Positions 12,497-24,135 of a stretch of 64,000 nucleotides of DNA are shown here, one piece after another. Location: contig JAVLUZ010000735.1 of assembly GCA_036768485.1 (NCBI GenBank), forward strand, positions 1-64,000, read 5' to 3'. The notes under the pieces are model-generated. The model was not told the DNA's origin. It made no database searches and saw nothing but the letters and a program-made list of their open reading frames with translations. The position numbers were made by a program, and so were the translations under genes. Each line of letters begins with the position of its first letter. Positions within the stretch are counted from its first letter, which is position 1. Source of the DNA: Mermis nigrescens (Eukaryota; Nematoda; Enoplea; Mermithida; Mermithidae).

Positions 12497-12620
12497 TATC
12501 AAACGTGTATCCGAACGGCTCGGTTGTACTTCAAACATGGTATTGTACTGATGAACTTTTGCTCTGACAAGTGAAACATACATTCCAACTTGGCAGAACG
12601 AAATATTATCCACCCAATTT
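12497..12620 (-). CDS. Putative RPA1-like gene, OB-fold exon
   Basis: It is bounded by acceptor ATTTTTCAG (12,621-12,622) and donor GTAGGA (12,496-12,495). The reading is NWVDNISFCQVGMYVSLVRA followed by KVHQYNTMFEVQPSRSDTRL. It is 124 nt long and joins the 92-nt upstream exon to make exactly 72 codons, with the split codon AG|A. The alternating hydrophobic strands and VGxYVSLxxAKV fit an OB-fold. The consistent splice phases are the main evidence that this is a real spliced gene. Confidence 0.5.
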
Positions 12621-12884
12621 CTGAAAAATAATATCTACAAAGTACAATATTTCAATATGTAATATTTTATTATATATATTTTTCTAAAAAATAACGTACA
12701 GTTGTTACTAAAATTCATGATATTTATTCTTGCTTAATTGTAAAAAATTTTCCTTCAAAAGTTTTGACCCTGAATCGTGCCGTTTTTATTTAGTATTGCT
12801 ATAATAATTTCAACGCTGTAGAACCTAAAAGGTAGTAGTATTTCATACAATCACCACCATTTCTGTTTTAGATTCTCATTATCA

Positions 12885-12906
12885 TTATTACTATTGTTTT
12901 AATTAT

Positions 12907-12937
<31 letters not shown>

Positions 12938-12987
12938 TTTTTTAATTTTTATTACTACTATTATTATTATCATTATTATCATTATTA

Positions 12988-13024
<37 letters not shown>

Positions 13025-13083
13025 TTTATTTTTTTAATTTTTATTGCTATTAGTATTACTATTACTATTACTATTTCTATTAC

Positions 13084-13140
<57 letters not shown>

Positions 13141-13154
13141 CATTATTATTATCA

Positions 13155-13191
<37 letters not shown>

Positions 13192-13232
13192 TATTATTAT
13201 TATTATTATTACTACTATTATTAATATTATAG
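12885..13232. repeat. TTA/ATT microsatellite, ~350 bp
   Basis: This is a long, slightly interrupted trinucleotide array (TTA, with TTG, TCA and ACTA variants), densest at 13,080-13,230. It falls in the intron between the two upstream RPA-like exons. Long Leu or Ile frames read through it are artefacts. Confidence 0.95.
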
Positions 13233-13292
13233 TCAATCCTGACTACGCCTCATGTATTGATAACTATCGTCTATAAAAATTAAAGATATTAC

Positions 13293-13384
13293 CTGAAACA
13301 AGTAAACTTCACTCTACCACTCCCATCTTCAATGTAGATCGATCTTCGTGTAACACCATTCGAAGAAGTAATTGCGTCATCCAG
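13293..13384 (-). CDS. Putative RPA1-like gene, upstream exon
   Basis: It is bounded by acceptor TTCTTAG (13,386-13,385) and donor GTAATA (13,292-13,291). It reads LDDAITSSNGVTRRSIYIED followed by GSGRVKFTCF. The pattern R-S-I-Y-I-E-D-G-S-G-R-V is typical of the OB-fold strand/turn in RPA DNA-binding domains (usually RxIxLxDxSG). The exon is 92 nt and ends in phase 2. No convincing exon was found further upstream, so the 5' part of the gene is unknown. Confidence 0.5.
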
Positions 13385-13399
13385 CTAAGAATAAAAAAA

Positions 13400-14794
13400 T
13401 TAATGCATAAGAATAAAATATTTAATATTGATCAGAAGTATAATACATTCAAATCGACAAATGTATTTTAATCATATATCTAGCTTTCGAATAATAAGAC
13501 ATAAACACCCATTTGATGCGTTTAGCTAAAAGTAATGCTAGTTAAGTTCAACTTATTAAACTCGTTTTTCAAATAACCCAAAAATCCTCTATTTTCCCCA
13601 TTTATTCTTATATCCAGCGGAAAATAGAGCAGATTCGTCTTTTCATAGATTGTTTTTAATAAGTCATGGTTTTCATCGAAAAAAGCGCAAAATTATTGCA
13701 AAAATGGGGCGTAAAGCACCGGAAAATACTCCATAATGTATAAAATATTAAAAAAATCATTGTTCTATGTACATTAACTACTCTTCTGACGTGGGAATAA
13801 AGTTTTTAGACCGTAGAAAATCAATTAATCTCATTAATGAGTTCTGCACTGAGAAAATTTGAAAAATCGTAATAAAAAAATGGCTAAAACCATGAAAACA
13901 CACATTGATTATTCTCTATTGCGCCTAGCTATTTTTTAACGACAAAAGTCAGCCGTCCCCCCGTCTCCTCTAAATCCGCGCCGCTTGGACCAAGTATTGC
14001 AAATATTGTCTATGTGAGCTGATTTCAACGTTTGTAACAAATTTTCATCGCCAACTCATTTCCCACCAAGCTAAAATTTTCAAGTTTTCAAATCTGTAAC
14101 CTTGGACCCAGTCTTACTCCCTCAAGCTCATTTATACAACGATTTAATCAGGCCTTTTAATACCATCTTTTGACTTTTGAAAATTTTCGAACTCACATAA
14201 CTTTCGCACTGATCACCTATGGTAGCGGTCGTATAAACAAATAATCAAAAAGCCCCCCACAAAGTCAATTTCCTGTTTCTTATTAATTTTTAAGCAGTTG
14301 AAACGACAAATGATGTTTTTTCTGACAAATATTAATTTTTCGACAACATTTGACCGTTAAAAAATTTTTGAATCCTGAAACTCAGACGAAGCCCGCGCAT
14401 TCTTATCGCATTCATTGCTACCCAAGTTCTGCCCAAATGTTACACGGCTCTAAGTTTATATAAAGAAATTAGCTAAGCTCAGCTAGAAGAATTAAATTTT
14501 TTGCATAATTAACATTTAAAAAATGGGATATCTTCATAAGTGATAAGGCCACATACATAGATAACTATGTAATCATTATAAAGATGACAACGACAGAACT
14601 TATCGAAAATTTTTAAATTATGCAAAGCGAAAAACCGCTTCGAAGACTAGCGGATATTATCATAAAAACAATTAAGTCATACGCGCGATAAACACGATAG
14701 CAGTGGACAATTGCAAGCAAAACGTACATATATACATACGAACCTTTAAATTACAAGGGCACTCGTTCGCACAGATGCTATGTGGGAGTATGAA
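13400..14794. other. Gene-free AT-rich stretch
   Basis: No ORF or splice-consistent exon recognised, and no strong repeat apart from simple A/T runs. Confidence 0.4.
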
Positions 14795-15056
14795 AGACGT
14801 TATATACGTAGAAATCTGAAGACAAACGTTTTATTGAATACACAACATAAAAATTTGTATGTTTAATAGTCGACAACAAAATTATTAGAAGAGCCACGTA
14901 GTTCATATTTATCACATCCACGTATTTACTACTTATACTAATAACATGATAATGATTTGCATAACACTGCTTGCCACTACACCTATGAAATATATACTGA
15001 TTAAAAAGTAATGTTAAAAATCATTGATTTATAATAACAAAGGATGACTCGTTCGC
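14795..15056. repeat. ~255 bp dispersed direct repeat, copy 1
   Basis: It runs from CGTTATATACGTAGAAAT to TAATAACAAAGGATGACT. It is about 90% identical by eye to 18,951-19,206 in the same orientation. The short motif CTCGTTCGCAC.GATGCTAT occurs on both sides of this copy (14,760 and 15,050). No coding potential. The pair could be LTR-like or the ends of a larger unit, but no PBS, PPT or pol is seen between them. Confidence 0.7.
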
Positions 15057-15083
15057 ACCGATGCTATCCGGAAGTGTGAAATC

Positions 15084-15112
15084 ATAGGTAGCGCGTTAGC
15101 GCGTACCTATAA
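15084..15112. other. Hairpin (TAGGTAGCGCG-TTA-GCGCGTACCTA)
   Basis: A near-perfect inverted repeat with a 3-nt loop lies just before the satellite-like array that starts near 15,240. It resembles Helitron terminal hairpins in form, but no CTRR terminus is adjacent. Confidence 0.4.
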
Positions 15113-15239
15113 TATACTTGGGTACCCCCAACACCTGGGCACCCCCCTACAGCTATAACGGGACACTTCTGGAAGGTGCGGTTTTTTTTAAAAAGAAAGA
15201 TAATAAAAAAATTCGCTGCCCGTGTTTTTTTGTTTTTCT

Positions 15240-17480
15240 TGAAACTCAAAATTGACTGTGTAAAGAAGGTGTAAAGTTTTTGTGTAACGTTATAACATAG
15301 GACAAATTTTGGGACCTTTTACTGCGGCATGTGGACAACTGAGTATTGATGACTCGAAGGATTGAACAGAATAGGATAATAGAGGGATGAATTCTACAGA
15401 TGATACTTTTTTGTTTTTTGAAATTCGCATTATTTATCGAACGGCAGTGTAAAGAGTGCGAAAATCTGGGGTGAAAAAGCACTTTTTGGTCGAGTTTTCA
15501 ACCTTCCTATGTCCGATACTAACTCCGGTTATGAGGTTTTTAAAATGTTTTCTGACAGAAATGTAGAGCGGATCAAGGGCTACATTCTGCATATAAGCAA
15601 AGTCTTCTATGCTCTATGGTGAGTTAGATCCTGGGGTTTAAAGTTTACACTCTAGTGGATGGTGTAAAAAAACGGATTTTAACTAAGATTTCTCTGCCAA
15701 ATTTTTCCGCTTATGAGTCAGTGCAAATCGAAGACAGCATTAATAAAGTGCCTCACAGGGGCTAAACATCGCAGCAAACCGCATTTAAAAAACGCAATAT
15801 TGAGTTATTTATGGGGTGTAAAGTTCGAAATCAGAGGTAAAAAATGGGCTAAAAAACACGTTTTTTCCGAAGTTTGATTGATAAATCATGCCAAATAATT
15901 TTTGCAACAGAATTTTGGCACACAGGAATGTACTACGATTTAAAAGCTACAAATTGTACCAAACCGAATTTCTTTAAACTCAATGGGGAGTTCGGTACGG
16001 AATTTTAAAGTTTACAGTGTTCTAAATGATGGAAAATACGTTTTTGTTGCGTTTTTTGTTCGCCACTTTCTCCGTCCAGAAGTCGGGATAAGTCCAATAG
16101 AATAAAAATAAAGTGCTTTATATCGGGTGCATGTCAAAGCAAATTGGTCTATACATTAATATTTAGCGAGTGTAAAGTCAAAATTTTGGTGTTTAAAATG
16201 CGTTTCTGTCTTGTTTTTTCTGCCTGCTTCTCCGGTTATGAGTCAGGGACACGATTATCAAGTCTAGAAATGGACCAGGAATCAAATTTGATATGCCAGT
16301 CTGGCGCATATGTTTACACTCTACGGTGTTGTAAAGTAGTTTACACCAATTGTTAGTTTGCCCATAGAACATTATGTAGACTTAATTTTTTCATAAATAT
16401 TAATCGTAATATCGGAACAATATCAAAATTACGAATCTGACTAAAATCTTCTTTACACTAGGTGTTTACATGAAGTTTACACTCCATATATATTTATCTT
16501 CGTTTTTGAGCATTCCTGAAACCTAATTTTTTCTTGGAGCCTAGAAGTTTTCAAAGGATCAAATGTGAGACGTCACGTAGGCGCGTTTATTTACATCCAA
16601 CAGTGATGTAAAGTAGTTTACATTCATTGTTTATATGTCCTCAGACCATTGTAGAGACATAATTTTTTCATGAATGTTGATCATAATATCCGAGTAATTT
16701 TTTACACTGCATGTTAGCCTTTGTTCTAGAGCATTGCAAAAATCGAAATTTTTTCCTGAGATATAAAAATTTACAGGGAATGAAATATATACGTCAATTG
16801 GGCGCGCTTGCTTACACTCAGCAGTATTGCAAAGTGGTTTAAACCTAATGTTTATTGTCTTTAAAACATTATGGAGACTCATTTTTCCATAAATGTTGAA
16901 AGAAATATCGGAGCAATATCAAAATTACGAATCCGACTAAAATATTCTTTACGCTATGTGTTTGTGTAAAGTTTACGTTACGTGTTAACCCTAATTCGAT
17001 AGACTTGCAGAGACTTTGTAACTGAAGTCAAGAAATTTTCAAGGATTCATATGTGAGACATCAATTAAGTGAGTTTGTTTACCCTCAAAAGTAATCTAAA
17101 GTGATTTAAAAATTATGTTCAAGTGTCCTTAGATCATTGAAGAGATGTAATTTTGTCTTAAATGGGTTGCATTAAAAGTTAAATCTTTCTTAGCCGTGTT
17201 TATAATATGTTTCACAAAATCTTGCACATGGAGAGCTATCGTTTAATTGATGTAAATTGCCTGCAAAAGTGGTTTAAAATAAACCAGCAATCACACTACT
17301 GTGCACAGAAGTCGACAAAGATATACAGCTTTATTGTAATCATGTACATTAATAAGCCGTAAACTGTTAGTATTCTCTACACCTAGTAGTTGTGTAAAGT
17401 TTGCACTATTCATTTGTTGTTAATATGTAGTCTATACTACAAATTTATTTTACTACCAAATCAAAGCGTTAGTGTTCCTT
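15240..17480. repeat. Degenerate ~250 bp tandem array with GTGTAAAG/TTTACAC motifs
   Basis: The blocks repeat every ~220-275 bp. The segment 'CATTATG(T/G)AGACT.AATTTTTTCATAAAT' occurs near 16,367, 16,640, 16,867 and 17,135. Each block contains a palindromic pair of the type TTTACACT...TGTAAAGT.GTTTACACC. The first part (15,240-16,140) is more diverged. A single copy of the same TTACACTGTAGTGTAAAGTG motif lies inside both Helitron-like elements (28,650 and 30,420), and related ones at 40,260-40,600. Confidence 0.65.
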
Positions 17481-17789
17481 ACATTTGATATTTGCGTGAA
17501 GTTTTTGAATTTTTGCCGAAAATCTTTGCCTTCTAATTTACCAACATCCCGCCTTTTCCATTTTCTTGAAGTTTAAAATCTTTTATAATTCTCTCATAAT
17601 TTAATGGTAGGTTTTAACTTTAAGTTTCTCTTGGTTTACAACTCTCGCTTAGCAAGCTCATTTTTCAAAACTTTTTCATAGTGATCAGATTAGTTGCGTT
17701 TAGTTTGGAATTGGTGGACGGTCGTTATTTTATTACTCGGCTTAAATAAACCAAGTGACTATCTTTTGATTATTTTCTTCATCGCAAAT

Positions 17790-17885
17790 TCAAACACCCA
17801 ATTTTCAATTTGAAAATTGACCCAATCTTCAATTTGAAAATTGATCCAATTTTCAATTTGAAAATTGAAAATTGGGTGTTTTCAA
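17790..17885. repeat. Nested palindromic array (CAATTTTCAA/TTGAAAATTG)
   Basis: Three tandem copies of CAATTTTCAATTTGAAAATTG, each nearly self-complementary, are enclosed by CACCCAATTTTC and GAAAATTGGGTG. The whole 96 bp can fold into one long or several short hairpins. Confidence 0.8.
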
Positions 17886-18183
17886 TTTCAAAAGTCACAA
17901 CACATTGTGCTTGTGTATTGATTGAGTGAGGATTTGCAATGTGAATTCGTTGGTTAAATTTTTGTGCTTGATTATAAGTGAACTGCACATTAAGAAGAAA
18001 TAACTTAATGCAGTTTTAATTTGAAAATGGATGGTGTCAATAAGGTTGTCTTGTTTAAAAAGGATAATGCTGATGTTAAGAACAATATTGTTTTCCGCGT
18101 TCTTGGACTGTTTTCATTATTGTGGCATGTTACTGATTGTGTTTACTGACTGATGTACTGAAATCACGCTAATTAAAAGTAGT
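17886..18183. other. Gene-free stretch
   Basis: No supported gene or strong repeat. Confidence 0.4.
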
Positions 18184-18951
18184 GTACTAGCAAAGAAAAA
18201 TGCTCCGATGGAACAAAAAAGATGAATATACTTGGAATTGTGGATTATTATGGATGTAAAAGGAGGGGACTAGGAAAAATCTACCTAAAGTCGGAAAATC
18301 TGCTAAAAATCACACTTTCTCTAAGCAACGCAAAAAATCGATGTATATTCTGCGGCCTCTAAAAAAGTGTCTTTTTTAAATAATGTTCGAAGTTTCAGAT
18401 AAGAGTGTATAAACGAAATCTATCAAGGTTACTTTTTTAAATTGCTGGCACCTGATTGATAGAAAACTAAGAGGTATTGTATTTAAAGTTGTTTTGTTTT
18501 ATGAGCATTATAGCAAGCAAAGCAGGAGCCGATTGATTAGTGCACACAATCGTTTCGGGCATGCTAGTGTATCTACATTAAGTCTGTTTCAAGTCAACTT
18601 ACGTGTTTCCTACTGTTTTTAACCAACCATGTCTTCAATTGTCTTCGATGTTTGCTATTTCATTCAATTGGCTTGGAAGACTGTTAGTTTACTTAATATC
18701 ATTTCCCATAGCTACTGCATAGCTAACGTGCTGCTGTTTCAATCATTGTTATGGTTGAATATTTATTTTAATCTGTTGGCCGCAGAATATACATCGATTT
18801 TTTGCGTTGCTTAGAGAAAGTGTGATTTTTAGCAGATTTTCCGACTTTAGGTAGATTTTTCCTAGTCCCCTCCTTTTACATCCATAATAATCCACAATTC
18901 CAAGTATATTCATCTTTTTTGTTCCATCGGAGCATTTTTCTTTGCTAGTAC
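18184..18951. mobile_element. 768 bp element with 174 bp perfect inverted repeats
   Basis: Left arm 18,184-18,357 and right arm 18,778-18,951 appear identical when one is reverse-complemented. Ends read GTACTAGCAAAGAAAAATGC and its inverse. The 420 bp centre has no transposase. The right end abuts exactly the start of the second copy of the 255 bp dispersed repeat. No target duplication could be defined. The end sequence ACTAG...GAAAAATGCTC resembles the ends of the 5,388-8,660 segment, so they may belong to one superfamily. Confidence 0.85.
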
Positions 18952-19206
18952 GTTATATATACATAGAAATATGAAAACGAACGTTTTTCAAATGCACAAC
19001 ATAAAAATTTGCATGTTTAATAGTCGACGGACAACAAAATTATTAAAAAGAGCCACGTAGTTATGTTTATCACATCCACGTATTTACTACTTATACTAAT
19101 AACATGATAATGATTTGCATAACAGTGCTTGCTACTACACCTATGAAATATATACTTATTATAAACTAATATTAAAAATCATTAATTTATAATAACAAAG
19201 GATGAC
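18951..19206. repeat. ~255 bp dispersed direct repeat, copy 2
   Basis: Same orientation as 14,795-15,056, with small indels (for example an extra GACG after TAGTCGAC). The copy begins exactly at the outer edge of the 768 bp inverted-repeat element. Confidence 0.7.
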
Positions 19207-19643
19207 TGATTCAAAATTTTTGGATATAAAATACCAAAAATCTAATCAGCCCATTAAGAATATAAGAATTTACGTAATAATAATGTAAAGTCATCAATAT
19301 GAAAAATAAATAAGAAATAAATAAATAAATAAAGGTAAATAAATTAGGCATGCTGTTAGTATAAAAGAAACAAAAAGACGAGATAAATAGTATATACACA
19401 TGCACATAAAAAGCACACAAAATTATTTTATGAGAAATTGCAGGTTTTACGAGGCGCAAGAGTTTAAGTGAAACGAGAAAAGTAAGCTGGAGTATATACA
19501 GAATAAATACACAAAAAAACATGAAAAATCATATAAACAGGCGAGGTCATCAGAGAGGAACTAAGTTGCTACAGTTTCGTGCCTTTAATCCTCTGACTAT
19601 CACCGCAACCTAGGCAGCACGAGTCTAGGCGGCTAGACTGCCT

Positions 19644-20781
19644 CTCAAACTGGTAACGTCCCGGGTGACCGACATTCCCGGGTAACCGACAATTCCGGGT
19701 GGCCGACTGTACCGGGTGGCCGACAGTCCCGAGTGGCCGACACTGTACCTGGTGATCGATAGATGGCATGAAAATTCCCAAATGACCCGGTTGTACTATC
19801 ACTATGAATAAATATTTTTTTCAAAATCGAAATACGTAATTTTTTCATCCTCTTAGAATAGCAATAAAGTTTGCATTGGCATAAATGTGAATATAAACTT
19901 ATTACATGTACATATTGTATTGTATATAAACTTATTAAATGTGCAATTTACTAACAATTTTGTATCAAATATCAAATATTCATTTTTGTCCAGTCGTCTT
20001 TAAGATCTTGAATTGCTTATATTTTTGTGCGCGTTAAATTCGGCCTTCAGCGTAGTTTCACATGCGCTGTAGAATGCATAAGCAATAAATCGCGTTTAGG
20101 CACCTTCAGAATAAAAAAATTCTAAAAATAAAACCTCATTTGCATTTCAAATCGTGCGGATACTTGATCCTTTTTTGTCAAAATAAGCATTTTTAAGTGG
20201 AGTGTTGCACAGTATTTTCGAAAACTGAGAAACTAGCTGCACAAAAGTCTCTTTTTGGTTAAATGGCGAGTAAATCATTTGATGGAACTTTCGCAGCACT
20301 GAAGTTACACAAATATGTAGCTGTAATTTTGCAGCAACAATAAGTTTAAGTAGGATAGCACTAAAATATTACGAAATGTAAATAATAGGCCTTTTTTACC
20401 AAATCCTGCATTTTTAAATTTGCTATGAATTCATATGAGCAATGTTATTGCATTGGTAAAACTATTTATGTGCATAAATAGGTACCTACTTGAAAAGGCA
20501 TTAATTTTCCGAAATCATTAGTCAGTTAGGAATTTTCATGACAGTTTTATTATTATACCACTTGTCGATCACCCGGTACCGTTGGCCACCCGGTACAGTC
20601 GGCCACCCGGGACTGTCGGCCACCCGGTGTAGCCGGCCACCCAGGACTGTCGGCCAGACGGGAATTTTTCGATTGACAGATCTATTCTTAAACCCATTTT
20701 GTCGGTCACCCAGGACTGTCGGTCACCCGGGACATTCGGTCACTCGGGATTGTCGGTCACCCGGGACACAATCCTCAAACT
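19644..20781. mobile_element. Fold-back element with CCCGGGTGACCGAC tandem-repeat arms
   Basis: The left arm (19,652-19,765) holds about six ~18 bp units, variants of CCCGGGTGGCCGACAGT. The right arm (20,566-20,773) holds the same units in reverse complement, with a ~50 bp interruption. Inside the arrays the inverted symmetry continues as GCATGAAAATTCCC and GGAATTTTCATGAC. Both outer sides have CTCAAACT (19,644-19,651 and 20,774-20,781), a candidate 8 bp target duplication. The ~0.75 kb centre has no recognised ORF. GC-rich arms contrast sharply with the AT-rich surroundings. Confidence 0.75.
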
Positions 20782-20816
20782 CAACGGACAACAACCAAAA
20801 GGAAATACAAACAAAG

Positions 20817-21090
20817 GCACGAAAAATATTTATAGAAAATCTAGTCAATGTGCCCCTACTTTCGAATTTCCAGGATAATACTGCATGACCAAAAAAACTA
20901 GGCAATCGCGAAAAATTTTAGAAAATCTCAGTCAATGTGCCCCTAATTTGGTACTTTCAGGATAATGCTGCACATGACAAAAACTAGGCGAACGCGAAAA
21001 AAGTTAGAAAAACTCAGTCAATGTGCCCCTACTTTGATATTTTCGGGTTAATGCTGCAAATTGTCAAAAAACTAGGCGAGAAAGAGAAAT
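20817..21090. repeat. Tandem repeat, three ~88 bp units
   Basis: Each unit contains GTCAATGTGCCCCTA, then GGATAATGCTGCA (or close), then AAAACTAGGC. Units start near 20,819, 20,908 and 20,997. Non-coding. Confidence 0.8.
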
Positions 21091-22109
21091 AAAAAATTAG
21101 GTACCTATGTATCCAACCAACCAAGACTTATACGTTACAAAACTGAATAATAACATCAACGTGTACGCTATATCCACAACAAATGCATACACGACAACAC
21201 ACAATAGTTAAGTGAAGCTACTCATTCATGCGCATAATGCAGGAAGCAGCGTCCTAACAGGATGATAAAATCAAAACGGTCTCAAACAGTTTTGAATATA
21301 AAACTGCGCTGGAAAATCAGAGAGGTCGTTGTTGAAACATTTGAAGTATTTTTGGCGCATGATGACATTATAGCCCTGTTTTGCAATTTAAGTGACAGAT
21401 GATTCAGGCGCGCTTTGAAAAATTCTTCTTTAGAGCAAAGACGCGCAGAACGATAGAGCTGACTTACAAAAACGGCATACAGAAGACCTTTACGTGTTTT
21501 TTACTCTTTGCGTGTCAATGTAATTTTTGATAAGAAACACAACAACGAAATTGCCTGTTAACGCATGAAATTACGCAGAAACTCACGCGAGAAAAAATTG
21601 AAAATAAAATAATAAAAAAAGTTCTACTGGAGGTCAACGGGCAGTTATGCCTTAGAGATTGGCCCCCGACAAAAAACGGTCAGATCGGTTTTTTCCAGTT
21701 TATTTTTAAAAGAAAACAAGGAGTCCGTACGTCTAGTTTCAGAAGTTAAGGAGTTCCACATTTTGCATACTCTGTTTCCAAACCAATTTTTTCTAATTTC
21801 AGTTCTGGAATGGCAAGAGTCTGAAAAAGGAAAATATAAGAGTCTGAAAAAGGGAAATTAACAATAGGAAATTGAAATTGTTCGCTTTTGTCAAAAATTG
21901 TGTAAGAAATCGGTGTAGAAAGATTAGTTTCGACGTCTAAATAACTAACTTTTTGAGCAGAAAAAGTTTAGTTTGAAGTATGCGCTTTCTAAATTTTAAC
22001 CCCAAAGTGGATGTAGAACACTATACCCACACAGCCCTGGCTGATTTTTTAAATATTTGTTACACATCTTACTTGAATAAACAAGCTTCCACACCGACCC
22101 GGTTCCATG
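21091..22109. other. Gene-free stretch
   Basis: No supported exon. A local doublet 'GAGTCTGAAAAAGG(A/G)AA' occurs at 21,818-21,858. Confidence 0.4.
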
Positions 22110-22560
22110 GATGCCCCCTGCTCAAAACACAAAACGTTCAAATAGTAAAGAATTATTTAGTCAAAATCACACCTTTCAAAGAGTGCCGATGAAACAATGA
22201 TTACATGGAATGAATGACGAATCTAGGAATTTCGTAATGGGATGGTCTGTAGGTACCCAGAATTTTCCAAAAACAGTGAAAAAACATTTAAAAACTTGAC
22301 TTACAAGTGCAAAATACAGTTTTTTTCGAATTTTTTTATTCTCTACTTTTATTTAGAATATAATGTATGGTAAAATTTTTTCGATTAATTTCATTTTTTC
22401 CCCGAAAATCCGTTGCGGAGGCTCGGAAATTTTGTTAAATCTAAGCCGAATCACCTTCATAAGTTTGAATCTGCCTGAAAGACCCCCTTGATCGGTAAAA
22501 ATTGGATAGCTAAAATAATGTGCGACTCTGCAGCGCCACACTGACCTGCAGGTTAGGCTG
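22110..22560. repeat. ~450 bp direct repeat, copy 1
   Basis: The order of motifs CTCAAAACACAAAACG, AATTATTTAGTCAAAAT, CAGTGAAAAAACATTT, GGAGGCTCG and GCAGCGCCAC is repeated at 23,425-23,870. Several indels separate the copies. No ORF is conserved between them, so the repeat is non-coding. Confidence 0.75.
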
Positions 22561-22589
22561 AATAGCTTCGAGTTCCATGGCAATCAGGA

Positions 22590-22870
22590 ATTAATTAGCC
22601 TTAGGGAGTTGTGAGAAATTACTTGCAACTATGTAACTAAAGGCTATTGGGATCAAAGATATAGATTAGCCTTGGGGAGTTGTCCACTGATAATTAGGTA
22701 CCTAAAGGCTATGGGAATTCGGGCAGCAATTCAGGTAGCAATTTGGGTCTGAATTATATGTTTTAGATCCTAGGAAAAATTGGGCAGCACTTCGTTGTAA
22801 TTGAGTATTTTACAGGCTAAGAAAATGAGACAACGAATTATGTAGCAATTTAGCTATAATTGAGAAAAGT
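22590..22870. repeat. Short degenerate duplications
   Basis: AGCCTT(A/G)GGGAGTTGT followed by CTAAAGGCTAT(T/G)GG occurs twice (22,598 and 22,669). After it come several variants of GGCAGCAATT...GTAGCAATTT. Non-coding. Confidence 0.5.
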
Positions 22871-23424
22871 CTTTTTAATGAGGGCAGTCATAAATAACAT
22901 ACGCACCTATCAATATGTCGAGCGGAATAGGGCAGCACGACGCGCAGAAACTCCAACGAGAGCCCAATAATCGATTTACGAATAGCACGACGACGCGTAG
23001 GAACTCTAACGAATCCAATTATTCGAATTTCGTATTGATCGCCAATGTCGAATTGATAATAAACAATCGGAGCGGAGCGAGATACTGATAGAAACGAAAA
23101 ATCGTCGGGTGATAGCAAAAAATGGTGAGATGTAGTATTCAAATTTTTTAGTCGGCCAATAGAAAAACGCGTCAATAAATGAGCAATCGTAAAAATCACG
23201 CCCACAATGGTATAGTCTATCTTCACATGTTAAAGCGAGCATGGTTGCACAGTTAAGCGATTGTTCTAGCGTTATAGCATTATGTACACAATGAAACTTC
23301 TATGCTTTATGATATAATATTCAGCAATTGCAGATTAAGTACTTATGCGAATAAAGTAAACGTTCTGCAAGTGATATATTGTATATCAAATTTGCAGAAG
23401 TGTGCAAAAACATGTACACAACAG

Positions 23425-23870
23425 ATGCTCCTACTCAAAACACAAAACACAAAACGCACAAATAGTAAGGAATTATTCAGTCAAAATTACATGTGTCAAA
23501 GAGTGGCGATGGAACAATCATTACATGGAATGAATAACAAACTAGGAGTTTTGTAATAAGATGGTCGTTGACGAAACCAGAATTTTCCGAAAACAGTGAA
23601 AAAATACATTTAAAACCTCGACTAAAGAGTGCAAAATACAATTTTTTCCAACTTTTATTTAGAATGCAATTGTATGGCAAAATTTTTTTCGATTAATTAC
23701 AATTTTTTTCAAAAATTCCATTGCGGAGGCTCGAAAATTTTCTTAAATTTAAGCCGAATTACGTTCATAAGTTTGAATCTGCCAGAAGGACAAACGCCCT
23801 TTTGATCGGAAAAAATTGGATAGCTAAAATAACGTGCGACTCTGCAGCGCCACGCTGACTGAATTTGATT
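23425..23870. repeat. ~450 bp direct repeat, copy 2
   Basis: Second copy of the 22,110-22,560 block, in the same orientation. It has one extra short ACACAAA unit near its start and a different middle. Confidence 0.75.
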
Positions 23871-23934
23871 TTTTTCTCGGTGCCGAAAAGGTTAAAAAGG
23901 CCTATTGGTCTTGAAAATGCATATGAGGTTTCTA

Positions 23935-24135
23935 CGTTGGGTCTGTCCCGTTTATCCCATAGTTACGATTCTCCGACTGTCCCGATTCTCTAACCGTCTC
24001 GAAACTCTGACAAACAATAAAACAGCTTATTCATAGGTTCCAAAATTCCCGATTCTCCGACCAATTAAATAAAATTTTATTTTTAGACACGCGAATACAC
24101 GATTCTCCAACAGTCCCGTTTATCTGTAAGTACCG
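23935..24135. repeat. CCCGATTCTCCGAC spaced repeat array
   Basis: Variants of TGTCCCGATTCTCCGAC and CGATTCTCCAACAGTCCCG occur four or five times. A linker with TTTTTAGACA lies between units. The same family in reverse complement lies at 42,360-42,550, and a short copy at 41,068-41,096. Confidence 0.65.

Noticed and set aside
12985..13236. Long poly-Ile and poly-Leu reading frames on both strands
   Set aside because: They are translations of the TTA/ATT microsatellite.
19569..20888. Frames with repeated PPGTVGHPG-like words
   Set aside because: They are translations of the CCCGGGTGGCCGAC tandem units, not collagen-like protein.
22888..23242. 112- and 78-codon minus-strand frames
   Set aside because: Two overlapping frames of equal quality, no domain, no splice support, and an internal ~55 bp degenerate duplication explains the stop-free stretch.
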